Below are positions 17,430 through 26,314 of a DNA stretch of 64,000 bases, in pieces; position 1 is the first letter of the stretch, and each line of letters starts with the position of its first letter. The notes beneath the pieces were generated by a model that did not search any database, had not been told where the DNA came from, and worked only from the letters and a program-made list of their open reading frames with translations. The position numbers and the translations under genes were made by a program. The DNA is from Streptomyces sp. ST2-7A (GTDB taxonomy: Bacteria > Actinomycetota > Actinomycetes > Streptomycetales > Streptomycetaceae), in NCBI RefSeq assembly GCF_021390475.1, contig NZ_JAJUWS010000012.1:1-64000 (forward strand). Direction: 5' to 3'.

Positions 17430-18635
17430 TCAGCGGGACGGCGCCGTGAGGACGGCGACGCGGTCGGGGTCGGGGACGGCCGTCACGAACCGGCCGGGGG
17501 GCGGCGGGGGCCGGTCGCGGACCGGCGTCAGGGCGGTGAGGACGGTACCGTCGGGCAACCGGAGCCGGGTGCGGTGCAGCGGGCCCTCGGGGGTGGTGTC
17601 CAGGACCGTGCCGAGGACGGCACCCGGCACCCGGTCGTCGGGGGCGGTGTCGTCGGGGGCGGGAGCGCTGAACGGGCCGTCGCCGGTGCCGGGTTCCCCC
17701 AGGGCGACGTGTTCGGCGCGGACGGCGAGCAGTACCCCGGTACCGGGGGCGGTGGGGGAGGGGACCCGCAGGCACCCGCCGCCGACCGGGCGGTGGACGC
17801 CCGGCCGGATCGTGGTGGCCGGCAGCAGGTTCTCGTAACCCAGCGCCCGGGCGACGGCGGGGGAGACCGGATGGTCCATCACGTGCTCCACCGTGCCCGA
17901 CTGCGGCGTGGCCCCGTCCACGACGAGGGTCAGGTCGTCACCCAGCGCGTACGCCTCGGCGCGCTCGTGGGTGACCACCACGGTGGGGATCGCCAGAGTG
18001 CGCAGCAGGGCCCGCAGATCGGCGCGGATGGCCGTGCGGGTGGGCGTGTCCAACGCGGAGAGCGGTTCGTCCAGCAGCAGGAGCCGGGGTTCGGGGGCCA
18101 GGGCCCGGGCGAGGGCGACGCGCTGGGCCTGCCCCCCGGAGAGCTGGGCGGGTCTGCGGTCGAGGAGGTCGGTCAGACCCAGCAGGCCGGTGAGTTCGGC
18201 CAGTCGGGCCGCGCGGTGCGAGCGGGAGGCGCGCCGCAGGCCGTAGAGGATGTTCCCGGTGACGGTGAGGTGGGGGAAGAGCGCGTAGTCCTGGAAGAGG
18301 TGGCCCACCCGGCGGTGCCGGGTGGGGACCAGGACGCGCCCGACGGAGTCGTACCAGGTGGTACCGGCGCAGGTGATCCGCCCGTGGTCGGGGGTGAGGA
18401 GGCCGGCGAGGGTGCGCAGGATGGTGGTCTTGCCGCCGCCGGAGGGGCCGAAGAGGACCGTGGTCCGGCCGGGCGCGACCTCCAGTCGGGCGGTGACGGC
18501 GGGGCCGCCGCGGTGCCGGGTGGTGAACCGGGCGGACAGCCCCGGCTCCGGCTCGCGCCCGGAGCGCGTGTCCGGGCGCGTGTCGCACGGCTCGTCGCGG
18601 GGCCCGGGCAGCGGTTCGCGGAGAGGGGTGGTCAC
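17430..18635 (-). CDS. modC: Molybdate-type ABC transporter ATP-binding protein
   Basis: A 401-aa ATPase that powers the importer. All nucleotide-binding motifs are present: Walker A GPSGGGKT (residues 63-70), Q loop LFQDYALFPH, signature LSGGQAQR, Walker B RLLLLDEPLSALD and H loop VVTHE. The C-terminal ~130 residues form a TOBE/Mop-like regulatory domain with Pro-rich insertions. It overlaps the permease stop by 4 nt (GTGA), so translation is coupled. Molybdate (or tungstate) is inferred from the operon's ModA-type binding protein and single permease. The first 45 residues before the ABC core are an unusual Arg/Pro-rich extension. Confidence 0.88.
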   Translation of the reverse strand: MTTPLREPLPGPRDEPCDTRPDTRSGREPEPGLSARFTTRHRGGPAVTARLEVAPGRTTVLFGPSGGGKTTILRTLAGLLTPDHGRITCAGTTWYDSVGRVLVPTRHRRVGHLFQDYALFPHLTVTGNILYGLRRASRSHRAARLAELTGLLGLTDLLDRRPAQLSGGQAQRVALARALAPEPRLLLLDEPLSALDTPTRTAIRADLRALLRTLAIPTVVVTHERAEAYALGDDLTLVVDGATPQSGTVEHVMDHPVSPAVARALGYENLLPATTIRPGVHRPVGGGCLRVPSPTAPGTGVLLAVRAEHVALGEPGTGDGPFSAPAPDDTAPDDRVPGAVLGTVLDTTPEGPLHRTRLRLPDGTVLTALTPVRDRPPPPPGRFVTAVPDPDRVAVLTAPSR

Positions 18636-19309
18636 GGGGCGACTCCGATGGGGACGAAGCGGCGTTGCAGGGTGTACGTGGCGGCCAGGACCACGAAGGA
18701 GAAGACCAGCAGCACGGCGCTGGTGCGGTGGGCGGCGGCGTGGTCCAGGGCCTGCACCGAGTCGTAGACGGAGATGGACACCGTCCGGGTCACGCCGGGC
18801 AGGTTGCCGCCGATCATCAGCACCACACCGAACTCGCCGACGGTGTGCGCGAAGGACAGCACGGCGGCGGCGACGATGCCCGGCACGGCCAGCGGCACCG
18901 CCACCCGCGTCAGGGTGCGGGCCCCGGACTCGCCCAGCGTCCGGGACGCCTCCAGCAGCCGCGGATCGATCGCGCGGAACGCGGCCGTCACCGGCTGGAC
19001 GGCGAACGGCAGGCTGAACAGCACCGAGGCGATCAGCAGACCGGTGAACGAGAACGGCAACCGGTGACCGGTCACCCCCTCCCAGGCCCGGCCGAACGGC
19101 GACCGGGGCCCCATGGCGACCAGCAGGTAGAAACCCAGCACCGAGGGCGGCAGGACCAGGGGCAGCGCCACCACGGCCTCGACGCAACTCCGCCACCAGC
19201 GGCGGGGCCGGAAGGCCAACCAGGCGCCCAACGGCACCGCGATCACCAGCAGGATCGCGGTGGTCAGGGCCGCCAGTCGGGCGCTGAGCCAGATCGCCTG
19301 CCAGTCCAT
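18632..19309 (-). CDS. modB: Molybdate-type ABC transporter permease
   Basis: A 225-aa permease with about five to six membrane helices and the cytoplasmic EAA loop EASRTLGESGARTLTRVAVP that contacts the ATPase. Length and layout match ModB. It sits between modA (36 bp upstream) and modC (4-nt overlap). Start ATG (MDWQAIWLS) is clear. Confidence 0.9.
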   Translation of the reverse strand: MDWQAIWLSARLAALTTAILLVIAVPLGAWLAFRPRRWWRSCVEAVVALPLVLPPSVLGFYLLVAMGPRSPFGRAWEGVTGHRLPFSFTGLLIASVLFSLPFAVQPVTAAFRAIDPRLLEASRTLGESGARTLTRVAVPLAVPGIVAAAVLSFAHTVGEFGVVLMIGGNLPGVTRTVSISVYDSVQALDHAAAHRTSAVLLVFSFVVLAATYTLQRRFVPIGVAP

Positions 19310-19345
19310 GAAGAGTCCGCCGTCCCCGTCCGTTCCCGTCGCCGA

Positions 19346-20395
19346 TCAGTGGCCCGGCAGGTGAAAGCCGTACCGTTCCAGCAGGTCACGGCCTTCCTCG
19401 CCGGTGAGGTAGCCGGTGAGGACGCGGGCCGCCTCCGGGTCCTCGGCCCGTTCCATGATCACCCCGCCCTGGTTCAGGCGGGGGAAGGTGTCCAACGGGA
19501 TCTCGTACATCTCACCCCGGCCCTCCATCGCCGGGGCGACGGCCAGCGAGAGGGCGATGATCCCGGCGTCCGCGCCGCCGGAGACGACGAACTCGGCGGT
19601 CTGCGCGATGTTCTCCCCGTAGACCAGCTTGGGCTCGACCTCCTCGAGGACCCCCGCGTGTTCCAGGGCCGCCATCGCCGCCCGGCCGTAGGGGGCGTGC
19701 TCGGGGTTGGCCACCGCGACCTTCCGCACGCCCGGATCGGTCAGCGCGGCCATCCCGTCCTCGGCGATCCGGAGGTTCCCCTCCGTCGGAGCCCACACCA
19801 CCAGTCGTCCCACCGCGTACTCGAAGGCCGAGTCGGGGAGCGTGACCCCCTCCTCCTCCAGGTACCCGGTGTAAAGGGTGTCGGCGGACAGGAACACGTC
19901 GAACGGCGCGCCGTTGGCCAGCTGGGAGGCGAAGTTCCCCGAGGAGCCGTAGGCGACCTCGACGTCGATGTCGGGATGGTCGACGGCGAACTCCTCCAGC
20001 AGCTCGTCCAGCGCGAACCGCAGGTCCGAGGCCGCGGCCACCCGCACCGACCCGGCACCGGTCCCGGTCGTCGAATTCGCGGCGTCGCCGCCGGCGGTGA
20101 ACGTCCCGCAGCCGGCCAGCAGCGCCGCCAGTGCCGGCGCGACCAGGGCCGCCCCCCACCGGGCCATCCGCCCGGTGCCGGTGCCACGCCTGTGCCCGCT
20201 CCCGGCCCCGGCCCGGTTCGCCGACCCGGCCCCGGCCCCGGCCTCGCTCCCGCTCCCGGCCCCGGCCCCGGCCCCGGCCTCGCTCCCGGCCCCGGCCCCG
20301 GCCTCGCTCCCGCTCCCGCTCCCGGCCCCGGTTCCGCACCGGTTCCCGGCCCCGCTCCAAGGGGCCGTCCCACGCCCGACCACCCGTCCGCTCAT
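19346..20395 (-). CDS. modA: Molybdate-type substrate-binding lipoprotein with extended N terminus
   Basis: A 349-aa periplasmic-type binding protein. The mature part (VRVAAASDLRFALDELLEEF onwards, with GSSGNFASQL and FDVFLSAD) is a standard ModA fold. Its lipoprotein signal, MARWGAALVAPALAALLAGC, begins only at about residue 76. Before it lies a Gly/Ala/Ser/Glu repeat run encoded by a GC-rich minisatellite. The ATG at 20395 is supported by AGGAGA ~9 nt upstream and by a 1-nt TGATG overlap with the regulator gene, whereas the internal Met has no good ribosome site. So either the export signal is preceded by 75 odd residues or initiation is internal. Confidence 0.85.
   Translation of the reverse strand: MSGRVVGRGTAPWSGAGNRCGTGAGSGSGSEAGAGAGSEAGAGAGAGSGSEAGAGAGSANRAGAGSGHRRGTGTGRMARWGAALVAPALAALLAGCGTFTAGGDAANSTTGTGAGSVRVAAASDLRFALDELLEEFAVDHPDIDVEVAYGSSGNFASQLANGAPFDVFLSADTLYTGYLEEEGVTLPDSAFEYAVGRLVVWAPTEGNLRIAEDGMAALTDPGVRKVAVANPEHAPYGRAAMAALEHAGVLEEVEPKLVYGENIAQTAEFVVSGGADAGIIALSLAVAPAMEGRGEMYEIPLDTFPRLNQGGVIMERAEDPEAARVLTGYLTGEEGRDLLERYGFHLPGH
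20208..20345 (-). repeat. Minisatellite in the 5' part of modA
   Basis: Imperfect repeats built from GGCCCCGGCC and CTCGCTCCCGCTCC blocks (plus-strand view) encode alternating GAGAGS/SEAG stretches in front of the lipoprotein signal. Confidence 0.85.
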
Positions 20396-21456
20396 CACCG
20401 GATCTCCTTTCCGGCGGCGGCCAGGTCGTAGCCGCCGAGCCTGCGCAACTGCGCGCCCACCCGGGGGGAACACCACAGTTGCAACAACACCGCCAACCCC
20501 GGGTGATCCACGAAGCGTCGGTCCGTCCACAGCTGCACCACGTGCTCCTCCAGGGCGGTGAAGCCCAGTCCCATCGCCCCGGCCGCCGCCGCCGTCGTCA
20601 CGCCGGCCGCGACCCGACCCTCGGCCGTCATCCGGGCGGCGGCCAGGTGCCCGGCGGCCAGCGGTCCACGCGGGCCGGGGCCCCGCCCGTCCCGGTCCGG
20701 TGCGCCCGACATGCCACCCGGCGCACCGTCCACGGCGCCGAGTGCGCGCAGCAGCGCCTGCTGCGCGGCGGCCCGGGCCTCGCGCTGGGCCACCGGCACC
20801 CGCCCCGCCGCCACATCCGCCGGTGCAGGGCCGCCGCCCCGGTGCGCCAGACCCACCGGCCACCGCGTCAACTCCCATCGCACGACCCCGTCGGGCACCT
20901 CCGGCAGACCGCCGGCCGGTCCGTGCACCACGGCGGCGTGCACCCGCCCGGCCGCCAGCGCCTCCAGCGCCGGGCCGGAGGAGGCGTGCACCACCAGCAC
21001 CCGCCCCGCGCCGCGCGGGGGGCCCGCCGAGGCGGCCGTGCCCAGCGCGGGCTCGCACCCGGCCACCACACATCCCTCGGGCGTCGCACCCTCCAGCAGC
21101 CGGGGTCCACCGTCCTCCCAGACCGCGTCGGCCAGCCGGAATCCGCCCTCGCCCGGTTCCTCCAACACCGACCACACCGTGGTTCCGCCGACCCGGGTCA
21201 CCGCCAGCGGTGTCCCCTCGGCGGGCTCAGGGGTACCGGGCAGGGCCGGCGCGAACCCCTCGCCGACGGAATCGGCGAACAGTTCCTCCACCGAGCAACC
21301 CAGCACGCCCGCGAGCCGCAGCGCCGCCGACACCGACGGCACGTTGCGCCCGGCCTCCACCGCCGCCACCGACTGCCGCGACACCCCGGCCGCCGCCGCC
21401 AGCTCCGCCTGCGACCAGCCCACCGCCAACCGCCGCACCCGCACCGCATCCGTCAT
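20395..21456 (-). CDS. XRE-type HTH regulator fused to a periplasmic-binding-like domain (molybdate operon regulator)
   Basis: A 353-aa protein starting with an XRE helix-turn-helix (residues ~5-65: SQAELAAAAGVSRQSVAAVE, typical Cro/C1 spacing). The rest resembles the MolR/PBP-like domain that follows HTH domains in actinobacterial molybdate regulators, with a hinge ARVLVVHASSGPALEALAAG and the C-terminal VGLGFTALEEHVVQLW region. It overlaps modA by one base (TGATG), so it is the first gene of the operon and probably senses the transported oxyanion or a cofactor. ATG at 21456 is preferred over longer starts, which only add low-complexity sequence. Confidence 0.8.
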   Translation of the reverse strand: MTDAVRVRRLAVGWSQAELAAAAGVSRQSVAAVEAGRNVPSVSAALRLAGVLGCSVEELFADSVGEGFAPALPGTPEPAEGTPLAVTRVGGTTVWSVLEEPGEGGFRLADAVWEDGGPRLLEGATPEGCVVAGCEPALGTAASAGPPRGAGRVLVVHASSGPALEALAAGRVHAAVVHGPAGGLPEVPDGVVRWELTRWPVGLAHRGGGPAPADVAAGRVPVAQREARAAAQQALLRALGAVDGAPGGMSGAPDRDGRGPGPRGPLAAGHLAAARMTAEGRVAAGVTTAAAAGAMGLGFTALEEHVVQLWTDRRFVDHPGLAVLLQLWCSPRVGAQLRRLGGYDLAAAGKEIR

Positions 21457-21741
21457 GACAGCAAAATAGCGCACCGCCATGATTCCGGCATCGAGTTCGG
21501 ATGGCCTTCCCGCCCGCCCCGCCCTCCCGCTTCGGGGGCGGGCGGAGCCCGACGGTCCCCGCGGCCCCGACGGGGCGGGGAAAGGACGCGTGGGTGCAGG
21601 GCGACGAGACGTGCCGGACACGTCAAACATTCCCTGTCAACAATCCATCACATGTGGTGAACTCCGCAGCTCAGAGGAGTGGCGCGTCCGCATCGCCCCG
21701 CATGATGACGTCGTTTCCCCCTCCCACGAAGGAGTACGACC

Positions 21742-22947
21742 ATGGCCGAGACGGCCGAGCCCAACGTCGGTACGTTCACCCTCGGTGGGGTGCCGACCCC
21801 CGAGTCCGCCGGGGCGATCGAGGTGCCGGAGCACGAGGAGTGGACCCTGCCGAACGGCTTCGCGTGGGTCTTCCCCGGCGAGGGCAACCGCGGTGGTCTC
21901 GTGCGGCCCGTGATCATGGCGGACGGCTTCAACCTCGGCCGGAGCAGGCTCGACGAGCTCTACCGGGGTCTGGAAAGCGGCTTCCCGTTCATCGGCGAGC
22001 TGCGCCGCTGCGGCAGGGACGTGATCCTGCTCGGCTTCGAGGAACGCAGCGCGTCGATCCAGGACAACGCGCAGGCGGTCGAGGCCGCCATCATGCGGAC
22101 CGTCGCCGAGCAGCGGGGCGACGCCCGCCTGGTCGTCGGCGGCTTCAGCATGGGCGGTATGGTCACCCGCTACGCGCTCGCCCGGATGGAGACGCGACGG
22201 ATGGACCACCGGACCGCGCTGTACTTCTCCTACGACAGCCCCCACCGCGGGGCTTCCATCCCGGTCGGCGTCCAGGCGTTCTCGCACTTCATCCCCTTCC
22301 CCAACGACTTCGCGAGGCAGATGAACAGCCCGGCCGCGCGCCAGATGCTGTGGCGGCACCACGACAAGGACACCGGCAAGATCGGCGTGGCCCCCGAACG
22401 CGCGGAGTTCCTGACCGCCCTGGAACGGGTCGGGAACTGGCCGATGATCCCGCTGAAGATCGGCGTGGCGAACGGTCGAGGCGACGGGGTCGGCCTGCCG
22501 GACGTGACGCCCGGCGAGGTCGCGCTGCGGATCGACCGGATCTACCCGGGCACCACCTTCCACGCCCAGGCCCGGGGCGACGACGCGACGGCCGCCTACC
22601 TGAACCGGAGGCTTCCGAAGGCCGAGAGGACCATCACGACCGACGACTTCCCGGAGCTGGACGGCGCGCCGGGCGGAACGCTGCACACCTACGGGATCCT
22701 CGCCCGGGCGATGGAGAAGCTCGGTGGCAGGGCGGACCTGCGGTACGAGGACGTGTGCTTCGTCCCCTCGGTCAGCGCCGTCGCGATCCGCGACATTGAG
22801 AAGCAGGACGACCTGTACGCGAGCATCAATGAAGCCGGCCCCGAGAACAGCGAGTTGGACGACTTCCTCTGTTCGTCCACCACCACCGCGCACACGGCCG
22901 TCACCGCGGAGCTGTGCACCTGGATCATGGACCGACTCCCCGACTGA
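21742..22947 (+). CDS. Alpha/beta-hydrolase (lipase/esterase-like)
   Basis: A 401-aa cytoplasmic alpha/beta hydrolase. The nucleophile elbow is GGFSMGGMV at residues ~135-143, preceded by VRPVIMADGF and followed by YDSPHRGASIP, a pattern seen in PGAP1/DUF676-like lipases and thioesterases. A candidate Asp/His pair lies in the C-terminal half (FHAQARGDD; LHTYGIL). GAAGGAG lies 7-8 nt before the ATG. An 8-bp palindrome CACATGTG in a TCA-CACATGTG-GTGA context at 21648-21662 could be an operator. The substrate is unknown. Confidence 0.75.
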   Translation: MAETAEPNVGTFTLGGVPTPESAGAIEVPEHEEWTLPNGFAWVFPGEGNRGGLVRPVIMADGFNLGRSRLDELYRGLESGFPFIGELRRCGRDVILLGFEERSASIQDNAQAVEAAIMRTVAEQRGDARLVVGGFSMGGMVTRYALARMETRRMDHRTALYFSYDSPHRGASIPVGVQAFSHFIPFPNDFARQMNSPAARQMLWRHHDKDTGKIGVAPERAEFLTALERVGNWPMIPLKIGVANGRGDGVGLPDVTPGEVALRIDRIYPGTTFHAQARGDDATAAYLNRRLPKAERTITTDDFPELDGAPGGTLHTYGILARAMEKLGGRADLRYEDVCFVPSVSAVAIRDIEKQDDLYASINEAGPENSELDDFLCSSTTTAHTAVTAELCTWIMDRLPD

Positions 22948-23291
22948 TCCCCCTCACCCCGACCGGGGTTGCCGCCCGCCCGCTCTCACCGGGTGGGCGG
23001 CAACCCCCGGCCTCGGGTCACGCTCCGACCGGCTCGCCCAACTCCCGGTGGGAACGCCCGGCCTTCACCGCGAGGGATCAGTCGGCCCCGGGGCGGCAAG
23101 TCGGCACGTTTGCCGTAGAGGAGAGATTCACCCTCCGAACCCGGGAGTTCCGAGAGCGCGCCCCGTCGAGGGAGGAGGGCGGGCCGAGGCGGAGTCGACC
23201 GGAGCCGGAGGACCCCGTCCGGACCACGGATCCCGTCAAGTGACCCCGGCCGGTAGGTTGTAGCCGCCCCGCCCCTGGTGGGACGGGCACG
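22948..23291. other. Upstream region of the broken tRNA-Ser gene
   Basis: About 340 bp without a gene. The part from 23198 onwards is ~92% identical to 29331-29425 in front of the intact tRNA-Ser, so it is the original promoter region of that tRNA gene. Confidence 0.7.
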
Positions 23292-23331
23292 GGAGGCTTG
23301 CCCGAGCGGCCTAAGGGAACGGTCTTGAAAA
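23198..23331 (+). repeat. Left copy of the duplicated tRNA-Ser promoter plus 5' tRNA half
   Basis: This segment aligns with 29331-29465 over its whole length, with about ten differences (for example GTCAAGTGACCCC versus TCCCGGTGATTCC). Identity is perfect through the tRNA 5' half and stops abruptly after TCTTGAAAA. Confidence 0.9.
23292..23331 (+). pseudogene. 5' half of tRNA-Ser(TGA), interrupted at the anticodon loop
   Basis: The 40 nt GGAGGCTTG... to ...CGGTCTTGAAAA are identical to the first 40 nt of the intact tRNA-Ser at 29426. After the anticodon loop the sequence changes to unrelated DNA with lower GC. It marks the left edge of inserted DNA. Confidence 0.93.
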
Positions 23332-23336
23332 ATGAA

Positions 23337-24203
23337 TCAGGCGCTACTTGGCCCATCGCCGACGCGATGGATTTCGCATTTTTCGAGCAAGCGGGCAAAA
23401 TAGCTGTATGCTGCGAGCCTTTCCATGCCTTCCTGTTCGGTCAATTCGTCGCGAGTGTGCGTCGTAACATTCCTGACGGTGAGATTCAATCCGGTCGCCA
23501 GATTGGTCAGCGCCTTGCCCAGTGGCTCCAAACCACCCCGCATGCTCTTGCATGTCTTGGTAGTAGGGTCACCGGGCCATACGAGCTTGGGCTTGCCAGG
23601 TTTGGGATCGCCGGGTGAGAGCGTCTCTTGCCAAAACGGCGTGTCATTGCTGTCGTGGCGACCCAAAACTGTCTTCCAGTGCAATGTGAGTGCTTCAGAA
23701 GCCTCCCGCACGGCAACCCTGTACTGATGAGTTGTCCAGTGTGCGGCTGCTGCGGTCCAGATGATCGGATGCAGTTGGGACGGTGCGAATCCCGGTAGGG
23801 CGAACTCGGTTTCTGCCTCCGCTTCGTCGATCATTGTGCTCAGCCGCCCCCGAACCGTGGCTGCCGTGGTGCGAACTTCTTGGGGAGTGAAAAGCGCTTT
23901 GGGCGACGACATGAGAGACCAATTGGCAATGGGATCGACGGTGCCGATCCCGGCGACACCAATACTCGCCCCGGTAATGGCAACAGCCCTCGCGGCAGCA
24001 CCCGCAGTCTCCGCCACATCAAGCTCAAGCTTTCGTTCCACCGCCTGATCCTGTCCAGTTTTTACCCGGACGGTGGGGTGCAGGCCGCGGGAGCTGAGAT
24101 GGTCGCTCTCCACCTGGGTTTCCATCCAGTGGTTGAAGGCTTGCTCGAATCTCTCCACTGCGGCAAACAGTCGCTTCAGGTAGTCTGCGCCGTACTTTGC
24201 CAT
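23337..24203 (-). CDS. HEPN-like protein (TIGR02391 / Ymh-type), possible defence ribonuclease
   Basis: A 288-aa protein at the very edge of the island, ending 6 bp from the broken tRNA. The N-terminal part is helical with a hydrophobic Ala/Gly patch (residues ~75-95). The C-terminal ~130 residues resemble the TIGR02391/Ymh family: FWQETLSPGDPKPGKPKLV, SMRGGLEPLGKAL, then RNVTTHTRDELTEQEGMERL. RNVTTH fits the R-X4-H catalytic motif of HEPN ribonucleases, found in abortive-infection and toxin proteins. ATG at 24203 has GAAGGA 7-8 nt upstream. Codon use is less GC-rich than the core genome. A defence role is an inference. Confidence 0.6.
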   Translation of the reverse strand: MAKYGADYLKRLFAAVERFEQAFNHWMETQVESDHLSSRGLHPTVRVKTGQDQAVERKLELDVAETAGAAARAVAITGASIGVAGIGTVDPIANWSLMSSPKALFTPQEVRTTAATVRGRLSTMIDEAEAETEFALPGFAPSQLHPIIWTAAAAHWTTHQYRVAVREASEALTLHWKTVLGRHDSNDTPFWQETLSPGDPKPGKPKLVWPGDPTTKTCKSMRGGLEPLGKALTNLATGLNLTVRNVTTHTRDELTEQEGMERLAAYSYFARLLEKCEIHRVGDGPSSA

Positions 24204-24415
24204 AATGCATCCTTCGTGGTTTTATCCAATTGAAGTCGATGGTCCCCATCGGTTCTCTCTGACCGTCGAGGAGTAGTACTGATTACTGTGCTAAGGAGTT
24301 TAATGGGCTCGCTGCTCTGGTGGCATGGAGTTGGAAAAATTAGCTACAGTCGGTGTGGTAGCGGGCAACTGTTTGAGAGACTTTGAACCGGGTGACCAGG
24401 AATGACGAAGCCCCG

Positions 24416-24451
24416 CTCCTCCTTCGCGGAGAGCGGGGCTTCACGTGGGTA
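24416..24451. terminator. Terminator of the DUF397/XRE pair
   Basis: A perfect 12-bp stem, GAAGCCCCGCTC / GAGCGGGGCTTC, with a 12-nt loop, 9 bp beyond the DUF397 stop codon on the minus strand. Confidence 0.75.
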
Positions 24452-24459
24452 TGTGGAAG

Positions 24460-24678
24460 CTACACGGCGAGGTCATCACCACGGATGACGGTGACGAACG
24501 CCGCCCACGCCGACGACTCGAAGGCGAGCGGACGGCTGTGTGGGCTCTTGCTGTCGCGAACCCGGACGGGACCCGTGTTGGTGTGATCCGGTGCCCATTC
24601 AACACAGTTGCCGCCCCCGTTGCCGCTGTAGCTCGACTTGACCCACTCCGCGAGGGAGAGGTCAGGCTGGGTGATCAT
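24460..24678 (-). CDS. DUF397-domain protein
   Basis: A 72-aa DUF397 protein with the family's marks: WVKSSYSGNGGGNCVEWAP, VRVRDSKSPHSRPL and WAAFVTVIR. In streptomycetes these small proteins are regularly encoded after an Scr1-type XRE regulator and are thought to be its antagonist or partner; the pair was first known from bldB-like developmental control. The start overlaps the regulator's stop by 4 nt (ATGA). Confidence 0.92.
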   Translation of the reverse strand: MITQPDLSLAEWVKSSYSGNGGGNCVEWAPDHTNTGPVRVRDSKSPHSRPLAFESSAWAAFVTVIRGDDLAV

Positions 24679-25511
24679 GTCGGAAGTGCCTCCATCGCGG
24701 ACTTGATGAACGCCGCCGAGTCCCGGGGCGACAGGGCCGATACCCTCAACAGATCGTATGCCCGCTCGCGATCGGTGACGCTCTCCAGGTCCTCCATCAA
24801 CGTCCCTGTCGTGATGCTCTCCTCATAGGCCACTCGCCTGCCATCGCCCAAGGTCATCAGGGTGAGGGAGCCACCCACCAGTGCATGTCCCCCGTAGGAG
24901 AATGGGAGAACTTGCACCATGGTTCTCTGCGTGAGCGTCAGCTTCAGGAGCCGGGACAGTTGGGCCCGCATCTCGACCGGCGATCCGAAGCCCCGCCGGA
25001 GCACCGCCTCATCGAGCACAGCCGAGTAGTCCTTGAGAGCAGCGGCTGTGGACTCCAGTAGAGCTTGGTGACTCAGACGAGCGGTGACCAGCTCCTCGAT
25101 CCGATCTTCCGATGCCCATGGGTTGGCCTCTCTGAACTGTGCCCGCGCGTACTCCGGTGTCTGCATGAGACCCGGCACAATCTGACCGCTGTACTCCCCG
25201 ATGACCTGGGCTCGCGACTCAAGGTCCATACGGCGCTGGAACTGATCGGGGTGGATCTCCTTGCTCGCAAGTCGGTACAGCTCCTCGAAGATGCCATCCG
25301 TGCCGAAGGCGGCGTCCAGGCGGGCCGCCAGGTCGGGAGGAGGCATGGAGTCCGCGGTCTCGATACGGGACAGGTGACTCCGACTGATGTTCACCACCTC
25401 TGACAGGGCTTCCAGGCTCAGGCCTGCCCGTTCCCTGTGAGCACGCATCTTCGCACCGAAGAGATGCCTGCTACTCCGGTCGGGGGTGAGTTCGCGCGGA
25501 CGTGCGGGCAC
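24675..25511 (-). CDS. Scr1-family XRE transcriptional regulator (HTH + DUF5753)
   Basis: A 278-aa regulator. An XRE helix-turn-helix (residues ~20-75: LSLEALSEVVNISRSHLSRIE) is followed by a DUF5753 domain typified by YSGQIVPGLMQTPEYARAQF and YGGHALVGGSLTLM. It is translationally coupled to the DUF397 gene. The pair probably controls genes of this island, possibly including the divergent small-gene operon that starts 140 bp away. Start is GTG at 25511 with GGGAGA upstream. Confidence 0.92.
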   Translation of the reverse strand: MPARPRELTPDRSSRHLFGAKMRAHRERAGLSLEALSEVVNISRSHLSRIETADSMPPPDLAARLDAAFGTDGIFEELYRLASKEIHPDQFQRRMDLESRAQVIGEYSGQIVPGLMQTPEYARAQFREANPWASEDRIEELVTARLSHQALLESTAAALKDYSAVLDEAVLRRGFGSPVEMRAQLSRLLKLTLTQRTMVQVLPFSYGGHALVGGSLTLMTLGDGRRVAYEESITTGTLMEDLESVTDRERAYDLLRVSALSPRDSAAFIKSAMEALPT

Positions 25512-25652
25512 GGTGCATCTCCCATCTCCCCAAAGGGCACTGGGGACATGAATGCCTACTGATTGTGGTCGGACGGGGCCACGCTGGAGTGAGCAAGGTT
25601 AGTGATCCCCCGCCGAAGCGGCAGGCGAACGCATGGAGCGAGACACGTGGCG

Positions 25653-25895
25653 ATGGTAGGCAGACATGGTGCGGCAGCCGAGAAGATCCAGGAAGCCGAA
25701 CTGGTCCGTGACGAGTTGGCCACCGCGTTGGAGAAGGCCGGTGTTCGGTTGCCGTCACTCGGCCTCGACATCCCCTCGTGTACGAGCCCCGTCCCCTTGG
25801 CGTTGATCGGTCTGGGCCGTTGCAACGTGGAGACCGCTCGGAGGTTGACTGCCGCAGTACGCCTCGGAGTGGAGCAGGGGAAGGAGGAGGGATGA
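25653..25895 (+). CDS. Small helical protein of unknown function
   Basis: An 80-aa protein, probably all-helical (AAAEKIQEAELVRDELATAL). I do not recognise it from sequence, but similar small proteins commonly sit opposite Scr1/DUF397 pairs. It is first in a run of plus-strand genes joined by ATGA/GTGA overlaps. The ribosome site is weak, so the start may differ slightly. Confidence 0.65.
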   Translation: MVGRHGAAAEKIQEAELVRDELATALEKAGVRLPSLGLDIPSCTSPVPLALIGLGRCNVETARRLTAAVRLGVEQGKEEG

Positions 25896-26314
25896 GCGAC
25901 CAGGTCCGGCGTTCCGTCGATGAGATCGAAGAAGTACGTCACGTTGGATCGGCCGAGCCACTCCCTCTGGGTGACCTGCGGGAGCGTCAGGCGGAGCTGA
26001 GCGCACGCATTGCGGCACACCTCAGGTCACTCGGCGGCGAGGGTCCTGAGATTCATCGAATGCGCGTCTTCACCGTCGAGGTGTACACGGAACCGGATGC
26101 GGAGCCCTTCACCGTGACCATGCAGTGCGCCGTGTGTGAGCGAGCAGGCCCGGCGGTGGAGCTACCCGGGGATGAATCCCCTCTCGGTCGGGACACGGCT
26201 CGGCGCATCGCGGTCGATTGGGTGCGGGAGCACCGGGTCGGCCATGGTGAGCACTTCACGTTCCGTCTGGTGGAGACACACTCATACCGCCTGGTGTCCG
26301 GGGGTTGGCGATGA
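25892..26314 (+). CDS. Hypothetical protein, small-gene operon in the tRNA-Ser island
   Basis: A 140-aa protein with no recognised family. It has an acidic helical N terminus and a beta-rich middle (VFTVEVYTEPDAEPFTVTMQ) followed by a CAVC pair that could bind metal or form a disulfide. ATG overlaps the previous stop by 4 nt, and a strong AAGGAGGAGG lies just upstream. Confidence 0.7.
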   Translation: MSDQVRRSVDEIEEVRHVGSAEPLPLGDLRERQAELSARIAAHLRSLGGEGPEIHRMRVFTVEVYTEPDAEPFTVTMQCAVCERAGPAVELPGDESPLGRDTARRIAVDWVREHRVGHGEHFTFRLVETHSYRLVSGGWR

